Shown here one piece after another: positions 15,097-23,677 of a DNA stretch of 40,514 nucleotides. The position numbers and the translations under genes are program-made. Each line of letters begins with the position of its first letter. The first letter of the stretch is position 1. The DNA is from Nocardioides sp. (GTDB lineage Bacteria > Actinomycetota > Actinomycetes > Propionibacteriales > Nocardioidaceae), in the NCBI RefSeq assembly GCF_014360585.1, contig NZ_JACIXG010000047.1, positions 1 to 40,514 of the forward strand. Reading direction: 5' to 3'. The notes under the pieces are model-generated. The model was not told where the DNA came from, made no database searches, and worked only from the letters and a program-made list of their open reading frames with translations.

Positions 15097-18000
15097 ATGA
15101 TCGAATCACGTTCCAATCGCACTCGGGTAGGCCTCGGTGCGGCGCTGAGCATCGCCCTCGGCGCATTAGTGCTGGCGACGCCGGTCTCGGGTGCCGCGCT
15201 CTCCACCACTGACAACGCAGACAACACGGCCGAGACGGCCCGCTCCGGCGGGCTCCTCGGTCACGAGGCCGATGCCGGCCTGGACGTACGCGACCGCGTG
15301 CTGCCCACCTCGGCCCAGGAGTCCGCCGCCAGGGCCCTCGACGCCGTCGACATCCGCTGGAACGACCACGGAACGCCGACATCGTTGATCACCTCCGACG
15401 GCGTGCTGGCCACTGCCGGGTCGTCCGACCCGGTCGCGGCCGCCCGCGGGTTCCTGAAGGAGAACGCGGCGGTCTTCGGGCTCTCCGGGAGCCAGATGGA
15501 AGACCTGGAGCTGGTCAGCGACCAGAAGCTGGCAGCCGAAGGTGGCCATGCGGTGCTGTTCCGACAGACCTACGACGGTCTGCCGGCCGCCACCGAGGGC
15601 CTGGTCACAGTCGGGGTCGCCGACGGCGACATCGCCTACGTCTCCTCCTCGCTGTCGAAGGTGACCGGCACCGCCGTGAAGCCAGAACTCACCCCGACCG
15701 AGGCGTGGCTGAAGGCAGCGGCCTCGGCCGGACGCCCGATCACCGGCTCTAAGGTCGGCGAGATCGCCACCACCGCCGCCGCGAAGCCGACCGACTGGAC
15801 GAAGCTGACGGTGCCTGGCCTGGCGACCGACCAGCTCGTGCGGCTGCGGGCGTTCCCGGTCCCCGGCGAGGGCGTACGGCCCGTCTTCCAGGCCACCGTC
15901 GTCGACTCCGCCGCCGCGACCCTGCTGGGGCAGACGGTGCTGGTCGACGCGGTCACGGGTGACGTGCTCCTGCGTCAGGACAACGTCGACCACGAGAACG
16001 AGGTCGAGGGACCGTTCACCGGCACCGCGCTCAACGCCTGCGGCCCGAAGCACCCCTTCGAGATCGCCGACGACAAGACCCGCACCCTGGCCGCGGTCGC
16101 GGTCGGGCTGCCCACCGACGACTTCACCGTGAAGCTCTTCGCACCCGACGGACGGCTGCTCGTCGAGGGCGACCTGCTCTTCAACCCCGAGGCAGCCACC
16201 TACACCGCCGACAAGATCGACCCCGGGACGTACGCGGTCCAGGTCTGTCCCTTCGACGACTCGCTCCTCGTCGGCAGCTACACGGTCACCGTCGCCTCCT
16301 CCGACGCCGGCGCGGACGCCGGTGACCTGCCGGGCAGCAACCCGCGCTGGTCCTACTTCCCCGGCACTCCGGACGCCGCCTCGACCGGCGGCGACGCGGT
16401 CCCGGCCAACGACGTGATCGCCTGCTGGACCAAGGTCGACGACTGCACCGGTCCGGAGCTGAAGAGCCTGGCCAACGCCGGCCCGTGGGACACCCTGCTG
16501 AACACGACCGTCGGGGTGCCTTCGCTGACGACCATCGGCAACAACGCCAACACCCACGAGGGCTGGCTCTCACCGCTGGCCGCGGGTGGCCTCGCCCAGG
16601 CGCCGATCTCGCCGGTGCGTGACTACACGGGCACGTTCACCGACGCCTGGAACAACTCCAAGTGCTCGCCCACGACCCTGGTCCCCGGCGGCAACGACGT
16701 GAACTACGTGGTCGGCAACCTGTTCGCCGGCCACAACCGGATGCACGACTGGTCCTACTTCCTCGGCTTCACCGAGGAGAACTACAACCTGCAGACCGAC
16801 AACCTCGGCCGTGGCGGCCGCGGTCTCGACGCCGAGATCGGCAACGCGCAGGCCGCCGCGCTCGACTCACAGATCATCGAGCAGAGCGGGGTGCTGACCG
16901 GCCGCAACAACGCCAACCAGCTGACCCTGATGGACGGCGTGCCCGGCATCACCAACCAGTACCTCTTCCAGCCCGCCGCCGGTGCCTTCTACGCACCCTG
17001 CACCGACGGCTCGCTGGACTTCGGGATCGTCGGACACGAATACACCCACGCCATCTCCAACCGGATGGTCGGCGGACCCGACGACGGTCTGACCTCCGAC
17101 CAGGGTGGCGCGATGGGCGAGTCGTGGAGCGACCTGGCCGCGGCCGAGCACATGTTCGCCCACGACCTCTACAACGGCGGCACCCCCTGGGCGGTCGGCT
17201 CCTACGCCACCGGCAACACCGACACCGCGATCCGCAACTTCGCGATCGACAAGAACCCGCTCAACTTCTCCGACGTCGGCTACGACAGCACCGGCCCCCA
17301 GGTCCACGCCGACGGCGAGATCTGGAACGGCACCATGTGGTCGGTGCGGCAGGCGCTGGTCGACAAGTACGACGCCACCCATCCCTACGCCGACAAGGCG
17401 CTTCAGCTGCGTTGCTCGACGGGCACCACCTCGGCCTCGCCGTTGGCGCCCGATCACTGCCCGGGCAACCGGCGCTGGATCCAGCTGGTCTTCGACTCGT
17501 TCCTGCTCCAGCAGGGTGCGACCTCGATGCTGGACGCCCGCGATGCATTCCTGGCCGCTGACCAGATGCGTTTCGGCGGTGCCAACCGTGAGGTGATCGC
17601 GAAGGCGTTCGCTCAGCGCGGCATGGGTCAGTACGCCACCACGACCGCCGACGACCACGAGCCGACCCCGAGCTTCGCCTCGGCGGCCTCGGACAACGTC
17701 AAGGTCACGTTCAGCGCGCCCACCGAGACTCCCGGGAAGGTGTATGTCGGCCGTTTCGAGGCTCGGGCCACGCCGGTCGCCGACACGCTGGTCGACACCG
17801 CGATGGGGTCGGTCGCGCACTTCGTCCCGGGGACGTACGAGTTCCTCTACGTCACCAAGACCGGCGGCGCGCAGCGCAAGACAGTCACGCTCTCGGCCTC
17901 GAAGAAGGCCACGACCGTCTCCTTCGCCTCGACCACCAACCTCGCGGCTGCTGCCAAGGGAGCCACGGTGATCGCGTCGACGGAGGGCTCGCGCAACCCG

Positions 18001-18513
18001 GACGCGTTGATCGACGGCACGGAGGGCACCAACTGGGGCGGCGTGACCGAGGGCAACGTGGACGCGACCACGCCGTCGGTCGCCGTCGACCTGGCCGGCG
18101 GATCTCACACCGTCACCAGGGTGAACGTGAGCGCCTACCTCTCCCCCGCCACCGAGACGGACGCCGACTCGGGCTCCCGTTTCACAGCCCTGCGAAAGTT
18201 CGCGCTCGAGGCCTGCGTCTCTGCCTGTGGCACCACCGGCGCGACCTGGAAGCGCTTCTACACCTCGAGCGACGACGCCTTCCCCGGCAAGCGCCCGAGG
18301 CCGGTCGCGCCCAACCTCAACCTGCGTACCTTCGACGTCCCCGACACCGTCGCGGCCGCGGTGCGTCTGGTGGCGCTGGAGAACCAGTGCACGGGCTACG
18401 AGGGCTACGCCGGCGAGCAGGACGCCGACCCCCTCACCACGACCGACTGCAAGACCGGCTCCGACCGCGGCACCATCGTCCACGCCGCCGAGCTGCAGGT
18501 CTTCGGAAAGTGA
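15097..18513 (+). CDS. Secreted M36 (fungalysin-type) metalloprotease
   Basis: A 1138-residue exported protease. Order: signal peptide (residues 1-33, hydrophobic VGLGAALSIALGALVLATP), an FTP/PepSY-like propeptide (about 90-300), a beta-rich insert (about 310-400), the M36 catalytic domain with HEYTH at 647-651 (zinc ligands H647 and H651, catalytic E648) and the third-ligand glutamate E675 in GESWSDL, then a linker and a C-terminal discoidin-like (F5/8 type C) domain from about 945. It probably degrades external proteins after the propeptide is removed. No ribosome site precedes ATG 15097 and an in-frame stop lies at 15082, so the mRNA may be leaderless. A terminator follows. Confidence 0.93.
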   Translation: MIESRSNRTRVGLGAALSIALGALVLATPVSGAALSTTDNADNTAETARSGGLLGHEADAGLDVRDRVLPTSAQESAARALDAVDIRWNDHGTPTSLITSDGVLATAGSSDPVAAARGFLKENAAVFGLSGSQMEDLELVSDQKLAAEGGHAVLFRQTYDGLPAATEGLVTVGVADGDIAYVSSSLSKVTGTAVKPELTPTEAWLKAAASAGRPITGSKVGEIATTAAAKPTDWTKLTVPGLATDQLVRLRAFPVPGEGVRPVFQATVVDSAAATLLGQTVLVDAVTGDVLLRQDNVDHENEVEGPFTGTALNACGPKHPFEIADDKTRTLAAVAVGLPTDDFTVKLFAPDGRLLVEGDLLFNPEAATYTADKIDPGTYAVQVCPFDDSLLVGSYTVTVASSDAGADAGDLPGSNPRWSYFPGTPDAASTGGDAVPANDVIACWTKVDDCTGPELKSLANAGPWDTLLNTTVGVPSLTTIGNNANTHEGWLSPLAAGGLAQAPISPVRDYTGTFTDAWNNSKCSPTTLVPGGNDVNYVVGNLFAGHNRMHDWSYFLGFTEENYNLQTDNLGRGGRGLDAEIGNAQAAALDSQIIEQSGVLTGRNNANQLTLMDGVPGITNQYLFQPAAGAFYAPCTDGSLDFGIVGHEYTHAISNRMVGGPDDGLTSDQGGAMGESWSDLAAAEHMFAHDLYNGGTPWAVGSYATGNTDTAIRNFAIDKNPLNFSDVGYDSTGPQVHADGEIWNGTMWSVRQALVDKYDATHPYADKALQLRCSTGTTSASPLAPDHCPGNRRWIQLVFDSFLLQQGATSMLDARDAFLAADQMRFGGANREVIAKAFAQRGMGQYATTTADDHEPTPSFASAASDNVKVTFSAPTETPGKVYVGRFEARATPVADTLVDTAMGSVAHFVPGTYEFLYVTKTGGAQRKTVTLSASKKATTVSFASTTNLAAAAKGATVIASTEGSRNPDALIDGTEGTNWGGVTEGNVDATTPSVAVDLAGGSHTVTRVNVSAYLSPATETDADSGSRFTALRKFALEACVSACGTTGATWKRFYTSSDDAFPGKRPRPVAPNLNLRTFDVPDTVAAAVRLVALENQCTGYEGYAGEQDADPLTTTDCKTGSDRGTIVHAAELQVFGK

Positions 18514-18516
18514 TCT

Positions 18517-18559
18517 GAGGGTCTCGGTGTCCCGCCCGCCGCGGGGCACCGAGGCCCTC
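18517..18559 (+). terminator. Terminator of the M36 protease gene
   Basis: GAGGGTCTCGGTGTCCCG (18517-18534) pairs with CGGGGCACCGAGGCCCTC (18542-18559) with two wobbles around a short loop. It begins 3 bases after the stop codon. No T-tract. Confidence 0.7.
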
Positions 18560-18612
18560 CGGTCTTGTCGGGGCTGGTCTTGTCCGGGCCGAGCCTGTCG
18601 CCGGCGCGAGGA

Positions 18613-19020
18613 TCAGTCGATCACCGCAGCGACGGCCTCGATCTCGACCAGCTGATCGTCATAGCCCAGGACCGTGACCCCCATCAGGGTGCTGGGAACG
18701 TCATGCTCCTCGAACGCATCGCGAACGACCTCCCACGCCGTGACGAGGTCCGCGCGCCGAGAGGAAGCAACCAGCACCCGGGTGCTGACCACGTCTTCGA
18801 TCGTCGCGCCAGCCGACCTGAGCGCCTCGCTCAGCGTCTCGATGCATCTGGCTGCCTGCCCTGCATAGTCACCGACAGCGGCCGTCGACCCGTCCTTCTC
18901 GAGCGGGCACGCGCCCGCGAGGAACACGAGTCGGGCACCGCTCTCGACAGTCGACGCGTACGCGTACTGGGCGACATCACTGAGCTCGGCAGACCGGATG
19001 AGACGGACAGCGTCGACCAC
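18613..19020 (-). CDS. RidA family (YjgF/YER057c) protein
   Basis: A 135-residue protein of the RidA superfamily. Members hydrolyse reactive enamine/imine intermediates or act in side pathways. The conserved arginine is present in VVSTRVLVA, with the family's GATIEDV before it and VEIEAVA at the C-terminus. The N-terminus is longer than in canonical RidA, and the glycine- and acid-rich middle (GACPLEKDGS) fits the superfamily's diverse subgroups. It starts with GTG at 19018-19020. The gene is convergent with the M36 protease gene and stands alone, so its substrate cannot be inferred. Confidence 0.88.
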   Translation of the reverse strand: MVDAVRLIRSAELSDVAQYAYASTVESGARLVFLAGACPLEKDGSTAAVGDYAGQAARCIETLSEALRSAGATIEDVVSTRVLVASSRRADLVTAWEVVRDAFEEHDVPSTLMGVTVLGYDDQLVEIEAVAAVID

Positions 19021-19056
19021 CCCGCAATCCTGTCACGCGCGCATGTCGAGCGCGTC

Positions 19057-20319
19057 CTAGTTACGTCGGGCGAACCGGATCCGTCCGTCCGGGAGGCGTT
19101 CATAGGCGTAGTTGGGGTCATGGATCCGGCGATGGTCACTGGGGCACAACAAGACCATGTTGGCCAGATTCGTGAGCCCGCCTATAGACCAGGGTTTCAG
19201 GTGATGGGCTTCGGTCCAGGCGGCTGGCGCATCGCAGTCTTCTGCTTGGCAGCATTTGTCTCGTAGCCGCAGTGCCCGGTGTTGGACCGGGTGGGCGAGC
19301 CTTGTGGTGCGGCCGAAGTCGAGGATCTCGGAGCCTGTGCCCAGGACGACGGGGATGAGGTCGGCGTTGCAGGCCATCCGACGCGCCTCGGCCGCGGTGA
19401 TCTGCTCGCCATCGAACCCCAACGCAGCGGTGCCGAGGTCCTTGCGGAGGTCCTCGACGCTCATCGTGATGAACACCGTGGTGGCGTGGCCACCGTGGCG
19501 GGGCAGTTGGTCGACGTCGTAGGTCTCGATGACCCGGGCGAACGCTTGGCCCAGCAGCCGGTCATAGGGGGCTTTGCGGCCCCGGTCCTCCGCGGAGAGC
19601 TTCCGGGGCTGCGCCAGGGAGTCCAGGATGGTGCGGAGTCGGTGACCGACCGCGTACGAGACCCGGGCGTGGATGTCCACGGTCCCGTCGCCGTTGGCGC
19701 GCGAGGTGAAGAACGTGCGGCGTTGGGCGCGTTCTTCTTCGCGCTGCAGCGCTTTGGCTTCGGCGGCCTCGAACCGTTCGGGGTCGACCTCGGCCAGGAT
19801 CCGTTTTCCGATGATCTCGAGCTTGGTCGCGGTCATCTCGGTGGCGTACTCGACCAGAAGCTTCTCCGCGAGCACCAGGTTCTCGGTGCTGGCTTCGGGG
19901 TCGGCCTCGACCGCCTCGAGGGCTTTGACGATCACCCGGGCCTTGTCGGGGGACACGACGCCTTCAGCCAGGCCGGCAGCGACGAGCTCGTACCTCGCCA
20001 GCCCGGCGGCCAGCTTCACCTCGGCACGCCCGACCTTCTTGTCGACCAGCAGCTCGGTCCACATCCACCCGGAGACGTCTCTCGCACCGGTCTCTTCGGC
20101 GATGTCACCCGCGACAGCGAGGACCCGGAGTCTCAGTGCGGCTTGTTTGGCCTGGATGATCTCCAGGCGTTTCAAACGGTCTTTCTTCTGGCCGGTGCGC
20201 CAGTAGGCGGGGTCTCTGGTGAGCAGGGTGTCGAGGGAGGATTCGAGGGCGGCGAGCTCTGCGTCGATCGGGTCATCGGGGTTGGTTCCCCAGTGGTTGA
20301 TCTCGGGTTCGAGACTCAT
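19057..20319 (-). CDS. DUF222 / HNH endonuclease signature protein (13E12-type)
   Basis: A 420-residue protein of the actinobacterial DUF222-HNH group, usually present in many copies per genome. The N-terminal DUF222 region (about 40-320) is helical and rich in charged residues. The HNH domain is at the C-terminus: CCQAEDCDAPAAWTEAHHLKPWSIGGLTNLANMVLLCPSDHRRIHD holds the metal-binding CxxxxC, the HH pair, the asparagine and the final H. All key residues are present. The function is not established; nuclease activity is inferred from the domain. The start has GAGGAGGGG eight bases before ATG 20319. A repeat-rich gap lies upstream. Confidence 0.9.
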   Translation of the reverse strand: MSLEPEINHWGTNPDDPIDAELAALESSLDTLLTRDPAYWRTGQKKDRLKRLEIIQAKQAALRLRVLAVAGDIAEETGARDVSGWMWTELLVDKKVGRAEVKLAAGLARYELVAAGLAEGVVSPDKARVIVKALEAVEADPEASTENLVLAEKLLVEYATEMTATKLEIIGKRILAEVDPERFEAAEAKALQREEERAQRRTFFTSRANGDGTVDIHARVSYAVGHRLRTILDSLAQPRKLSAEDRGRKAPYDRLLGQAFARVIETYDVDQLPRHGGHATTVFITMSVEDLRKDLGTAALGFDGEQITAAEARRMACNADLIPVVLGTGSEILDFGRTTRLAHPVQHRALRLRDKCCQAEDCDAPAAWTEAHHLKPWSIGGLTNLANMVLLCPSDHRRIHDPNYAYERLPDGRIRFARRN

Positions 20320-20715
20320 CGCTGCCCCTCCTCTCCGGTGTGTTCAGAGGCGTGCCGTGATGGGTCCGATTCTACTTCACAAAGCGTGGCGAATCTACCT
20401 ATATGCGCAGGTCAACCGCTGTTCTCGCGGTGAGCGAACGACGTCAAACCTGTGGATGGTAAGTGGCCCGAAGGGCCACCCTCCCACCCCACGAACACCA
20501 CCGTTCCCAGGAACGAATGCGCTGCGCCACACCCGGGCCGCCGCCCCGATAGCCAGCCATCTTTTTTCTCGACGTGGTCCGGTGTCCAGGACCGCGAAGC
20601 GGCCGGCGTAGCCGGCGGCCGAAGGCCGTCCTTGACTCCGGGGCATGTCGAGAACATCCTCGAAGTCGGGTCGGCGGCCCAGGCCGGCCTTCGGGCGAAA
20701 GGCCTCCGGCAGGGA

Positions 20716-20734
20716 GGTCTCGACAAGCTCGACC
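20716..20734 (-). repeat. REP-like motif copy
   Basis: GGTCTCGACAAGCTCGACC followed by ACCGG; the reverse complement of the copy at 40171-40193. Confidence 0.6.
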
Positions 20735-20766
20735 ACCGGGAGCAAGAGACGTTCCGGCCGGGAACT

Positions 20767-20820
20767 GTGTTGGTCTCGACACGCCTCCGCCCAGCGGCTC
20801 CGGCGGCCCGACCAGCGGGG
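20767..20820 (-). repeat. Dispersed repeat, inverted copy of 40244-40300
   Basis: Read on the minus strand it begins CCCCGCTGGTCGG and continues with GGAGCCGCTGGGCGGAGG and CGTGTCGAGACCAACAC, nearly identical to the sequence 19.5 kb away. Confidence 0.65.
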
Positions 20821-20824
20821 ATGA

Positions 20825-20843
20825 GGCCTCGACAAGCTCGACC
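20825..20843 (-). repeat. REP-like motif copy
   Basis: GGCCTCGACAAGCTCGACC, one base different from the copy at 20716-20734. It ends 14 bases before the MFS stop codon. Confidence 0.55.
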
Positions 20844-20857
20844 AGCAGGACGGCCCC

Positions 20858-22048
20858 TCATCCCCGATCGAACGACACCAACGCAACCCCAGCAAGCCCG
20901 GCACCAACCACCGCCGTCCCACCAAGAACCCAGAAGAGCCCGTCGTACCCACCCATCACAACAGCGACCCCAGCCCCCAGAGCCGGAGCGAGCGCACCCG
21001 CGATCCCGGCAGGCGCGGAGTAGACCCCGTTGAGCGCGGCGTACCTCTCCGGACCCCACACGTCGCTGACGACGGTCGCGGAGATGAGCGTGTAGAGGCC
21101 GCGAGCGGTCCCGGTGAGGATCGCGACAACGATCATCACCCAGCCGACCGCGGGCAGCAGCGGAAGCAGCGCCACCGAGGCCGCGAACCACAGCACTCCC
21201 CCGAGCATCCGGGTCCGTACGCCGAAGCGCCGCGCCAGCAGCGGGTAGAACGCCCGCCCAGCGACCTGGCCGGCGCCACTGAGCCCGAGAGCCCACGCCG
21301 CGGTGGCCGGGCTCAGCCCGTGCTCGACGAGGAACGGCACCAGGTGGACGATCGAGGCGAACACGGCCATCGTGACCAGCGTGCCCGCGAGCGTGAGCAG
21401 CACGAACCGGCGGCTCCGCAGCACGTCCCGGTCCCGCACCGGTCGACCGTCGCTCGAAGCCGTCGGCTTCCAGGCGAGGTCGAGCACCACGACGCTCGGG
21501 ACGAACGTCAGCACCACGAAGGCGCCGGCCAGGATCACGTACGTCCACCGCCACTCCACCCAGCCCGCCAGCGCGTCGGTGAGCGGCGCGAAGATCGTCG
21601 AGGCGAACCCGCCGGCGAGAGTCAGCGTCGTGATCGCATCCACCCGCCGCGTACCGAACCAGTGCGTCAGCGCCGCGAAGGCCGGCGGATAGAAGGTGCC
21701 GGCGGTCGAGAGCCCGACCAGCAGCCAGCCCAGCGCGAAGATCCAGTACGAAGGCGCAGCAGCGACCACGAGCAGCGCGACCGCCCCCAGCAGGCTGGCC
21801 CCGGCCATCACCCACCGCGGCCCGTAGCGCTGGATGACCCGCCCGACGGGGATCCCCGCCACGGCCCCGAGGAGCGTGCCGGCCGAGAAGGCGGTGGTGA
21901 TCGCGGCCGCCGACCACCCGGTGGCGTCGATGATCCGCGGCTGCAGGACGGTGAAGGCGTAGTAGAGGACGCCGTACGCCGCAGTGACGGTCACGCAGAG
22001 CGTGACCAGCACCGCGCGCAGCTGCCGAGCCTCGACCCGCTGATCCAC
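20858..22048 (-). CDS. MFS transporter
   Basis: A 396-residue major facilitator with about 12 membrane spans. The loop 2-3 motif appears as GIPVGRVIQRYGPRWVM, and the second half repeats it as GRAFYPLLARRFGVRTRML, a usual sign of the two six-helix halves. The pattern (an N-terminal YYAFTVLQPRIIDATGWS stretch) is like oxalate/formate antiporter-type and monocarboxylate-like MFS carriers; substrate unknown. I chose the GTG at 22046-22048 because GGAGG lies seven bases upstream; a GTG 21 bases earlier lacks such a site. It is downstream of, and in the same direction as, the ECF41 sigma gene. Confidence 0.88.
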   Translation of the reverse strand: MDQRVEARQLRAVLVTLCVTVTAAYGVLYYAFTVLQPRIIDATGWSAAAITTAFSAGTLLGAVAGIPVGRVIQRYGPRWVMAGASLLGAVALLVVAAAPSYWIFALGWLLVGLSTAGTFYPPAFAALTHWFGTRRVDAITTLTLAGGFASTIFAPLTDALAGWVEWRWTYVILAGAFVVLTFVPSVVVLDLAWKPTASSDGRPVRDRDVLRSRRFVLLTLAGTLVTMAVFASIVHLVPFLVEHGLSPATAAWALGLSGAGQVAGRAFYPLLARRFGVRTRMLGGVLWFAASVALLPLLPAVGWVMIVVAILTGTARGLYTLISATVVSDVWGPERYAALNGVYSAPAGIAGALAPALGAGVAVVMGGYDGLFWVLGGTAVVGAGLAGVALVSFDRG

Positions 22049-22111
22049 TCCCAGACCTCCACCCAGCACGTACGTTCGTGATCCTTCCGTACGCGCTGCG
22101 CCGGATCGAGG

Positions 22112-23002
22112 TCAGCGTTCCAGATGGACCTGTCCGGCGATGCCGCTGAGCTTGGCCGGGTTGCGTACGTAGTAGAGCCCGGTGACCATGCCGTCCTCGA
22201 CGTGCAGGGTGACGACGCCGTCGACCTCCTCGCCGAAGTAGAGCAGCATCCCCGGCGCTCTGTTGACACTGGTCAGCTCGAACCTGGGGATGCCGTACTT
22301 CGTCGCCAGCCCCGTGAAGAACCGCAGCACCTTGTCGGCGCCGTGGATCGGGTTGAGGGCGGCCTGCACCACACCGCCGCCGTCGGAGAAGAGCACGACA
22401 TCGGGTGCCAGCACATCGAGCAGCGACTGCAGGTCGCCGCCGGTCGCGGCGTCGCGGAACCGCTCCAGGGCGAGACGCGCCTCGGCGGCCGAGACCGCCT
22501 CGCGCGGCCGCCGCTCGGCGACGTGGTCGCGGGCTCGATGCGCGATCTGCCGCACGGCGGCCGGCGACTTGTCGACCGCCGCGGCGATCTCGTCGTAGCC
22601 CAGCGCGAAGACCTCGCGCAGGACGAAGACCGCCCGCTCGGTCGGCGAGAGGGTCTCCAGGACCAGCAGCACCGCGGTCGAGAGCGAGTCGGCGAGTTCG
22701 GCGTCCTCGGCGACGTCCGGAGCGGTCAGCAGCGGCTCGGGCAGCCACGGACCGACGTACGTCTCCTTGCGGCGCGACAGCGTCCGGATGCGGTTGAGGG
22801 CGAGCCGGGTGGTGATCCGCACCAGGTAGGCGCGGTGGTCACGCACCTCCTCGAGCGGCACATCGGCCCAGCGCAACCACGTCTCCTGGAGCACGTCCTC
22901 GGCGTCGGCGGCCGAGCCGAGCATCTCGTAGGCCACCGTGAAGAGCAGGTTGCGGTGGGCGACGAAGCTCTCCGTCGCGACCTCGCTCGTCGGCTCGCTC
23001 AT
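22112..23002 (-). CDS. ECF41-type sigma factor with fused SnoaL-like domain
   Basis: A 296-residue extracytoplasmic-function sigma factor. Region 2 (about residues 12-75: LLFTVAYEMLGSAADAEDVLQETWLRW) and region 4 (about 115-165: LSPTERAVFVLREVFALGYDEIAAAV...AVRQIAHRAR) are followed by a SnoaL-like C-terminal domain. The marks of group ECF41 are present: WLPEP in the linker, DGGG and NPIHGADKV in the extension, which is known to regulate activity in place of an anti-sigma factor. ATG 23000-23002 overlaps the stop of the carboxymuconolactone decarboxylase-like gene (ATGA). ECF41 genes are typically next to such enzymes and control their shared promoter. Confidence 0.95.
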   Translation of the reverse strand: MSEPTSEVATESFVAHRNLLFTVAYEMLGSAADAEDVLQETWLRWADVPLEEVRDHRAYLVRITTRLALNRIRTLSRRKETYVGPWLPEPLLTAPDVAEDAELADSLSTAVLLVLETLSPTERAVFVLREVFALGYDEIAAAVDKSPAAVRQIAHRARDHVAERRPREAVSAAEARLALERFRDAATGGDLQSLLDVLAPDVVLFSDGGGVVQAALNPIHGADKVLRFFTGLATKYGIPRFELTSVNRAPGMLLYFGEEVDGVVTLHVEDGMVTGLYYVRNPAKLSGIAGQVHLER

Positions 23003-23583
23003 GCCTCGGACCCTACCGGCGCGGGAACCAGCGGGATCTCGCAGACGTCGGAGTAGCCCTGGCTCTGCAGCCCGGCGGCGGAGTTGAACCGCGAGCGCAT
23101 GTTCTCCAGCGCGATCATCTGGGTCAGCTCCACCATCGCCTCGGCGCCGAGCTCGGCCAGCAGGTCCGCGACCATCTCGTCGGTGACGGTCATCGGCGTG
23201 GTCGTCATCGCCTCGGCGTAATCGATGACCTTCCGCTCGGTCTCGTCGAAGACGTCGGAGGTCCGCCACACCTGCACCTGGCTGATCTTCTCGAGGTCGA
23301 GGTTCCCGTTGCGAGCGAGGTAGTAGCCGAAGTCCAGGCACCAGCTGCACCCGATCGTGCTCGCCGCTGCCAGCTCGGCCAGCGACTTGTACGTCGGGTC
23401 GAGCGCCTTCCATTTCCCCACCTTGGTCTCGAACCCCATCACCGCGCGCAGCGCCGGCTTGTGGTGGAACAGGACGTAGCCGACGTCGGGGACCTCGCCG
23501 TACATCTTCTTGCTCATTCGCCGCACCACGGCGCCGTAGAGACCGGTCAGATCTGCCTTGGGGATCCTGAACGTGCTGGGCAT
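22999..23583 (-). CDS. Carboxymuconolactone decarboxylase-family protein (AhpD-like), ECF41 partner
   Basis: A 194-residue protein of the CMD/AhpD fold. The redox-type CxxC is at residues 79-82 (GCSWC) within STIGCSWCLDFGYYLARNG, the family's active-site helix. It may be a disulfide-dependent peroxidase or reductase, or use another substrate; the true reaction of ECF41-linked CMD proteins is not known. AGGAGG lies eight bases before ATG 23583. It is translationally coupled to the sigma factor downstream (4-base overlap) and is preceded by an ECF41-like promoter at 23627-23653. Confidence 0.92.
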   Translation of the reverse strand: MPSTFRIPKADLTGLYGAVVRRMSKKMYGEVPDVGYVLFHHKPALRAVMGFETKVGKWKALDPTYKSLAELAAASTIGCSWCLDFGYYLARNGNLDLEKISQVQVWRTSDVFDETERKVIDYAEAMTTTPMTVTDEMVADLLAELGAEAMVELTQMIALENMRSRFNSAAGLQSQGYSDVCEIPLVPAPVGSEA

Positions 23584-23626
23584 CGTCGCCCTCCTCTTTC
23601 TGGGTCGAGCATCTCGTCAGCATCCA

Positions 23627-23653
23627 GACACCGACAACCATCAGGTTGTGACA
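23627..23653 (-). promoter_or_regulatory. ECF41-type promoter of the CMD-sigma operon
   Basis: On the minus strand TGTCACA (23647-23653) is followed after exactly 16 bases by TGTC (23627-23630). The published ECF41 consensus is TGTCACA at -35 and CGTC at -10, so the -35 matches fully and the -10 at three of four bases. The predicted transcript starts near 23620, about 35 bases before the CMD start codon. Confidence 0.75.
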
Positions 23654-23677
23654 ACTCGGCTCGCTAGGGTGGCATTC

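Larger units (their letters stand above)
20320..20857. repeat. Noncoding, repeat-rich gap between MFS and HNH genes
   Basis: No credible gene is seen in 538 bp. It contains a perfect hairpin GTGGCCC-GAA-GGGCCAC (20463-20479), several GC-rich self-complementary stretches (GCCGGCGTAGCCGGCGGC near 20600; GGCGGCCCAGGCCGGCC near 20680), two copies of the REP-like TCGACAAGCTCGA motif (20716-20734, 20825-20843) and a stretch (20767-20820) that recurs inverted at 40244-40300. Nested low-quality frames run through it in several phases, as expected for dispersed repeat DNA. The hairpin may help terminate the MFS transcript. Confidence 0.65.

Noticed and set aside
16867..18549. Minus-strand frame of 560 codons opposite the M36 protease
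   Set aside because: Shadow frame; the plus strand has the HEYTH protease and its C-terminal domain.
20412..22748. Minus-strand frame of 778 codons through the repeat gap, MFS and sigma genes
   Set aside because: Its sequence is Arg/Gly/Ala-rich and in another phase from the MFS and sigma genes, which are clear.
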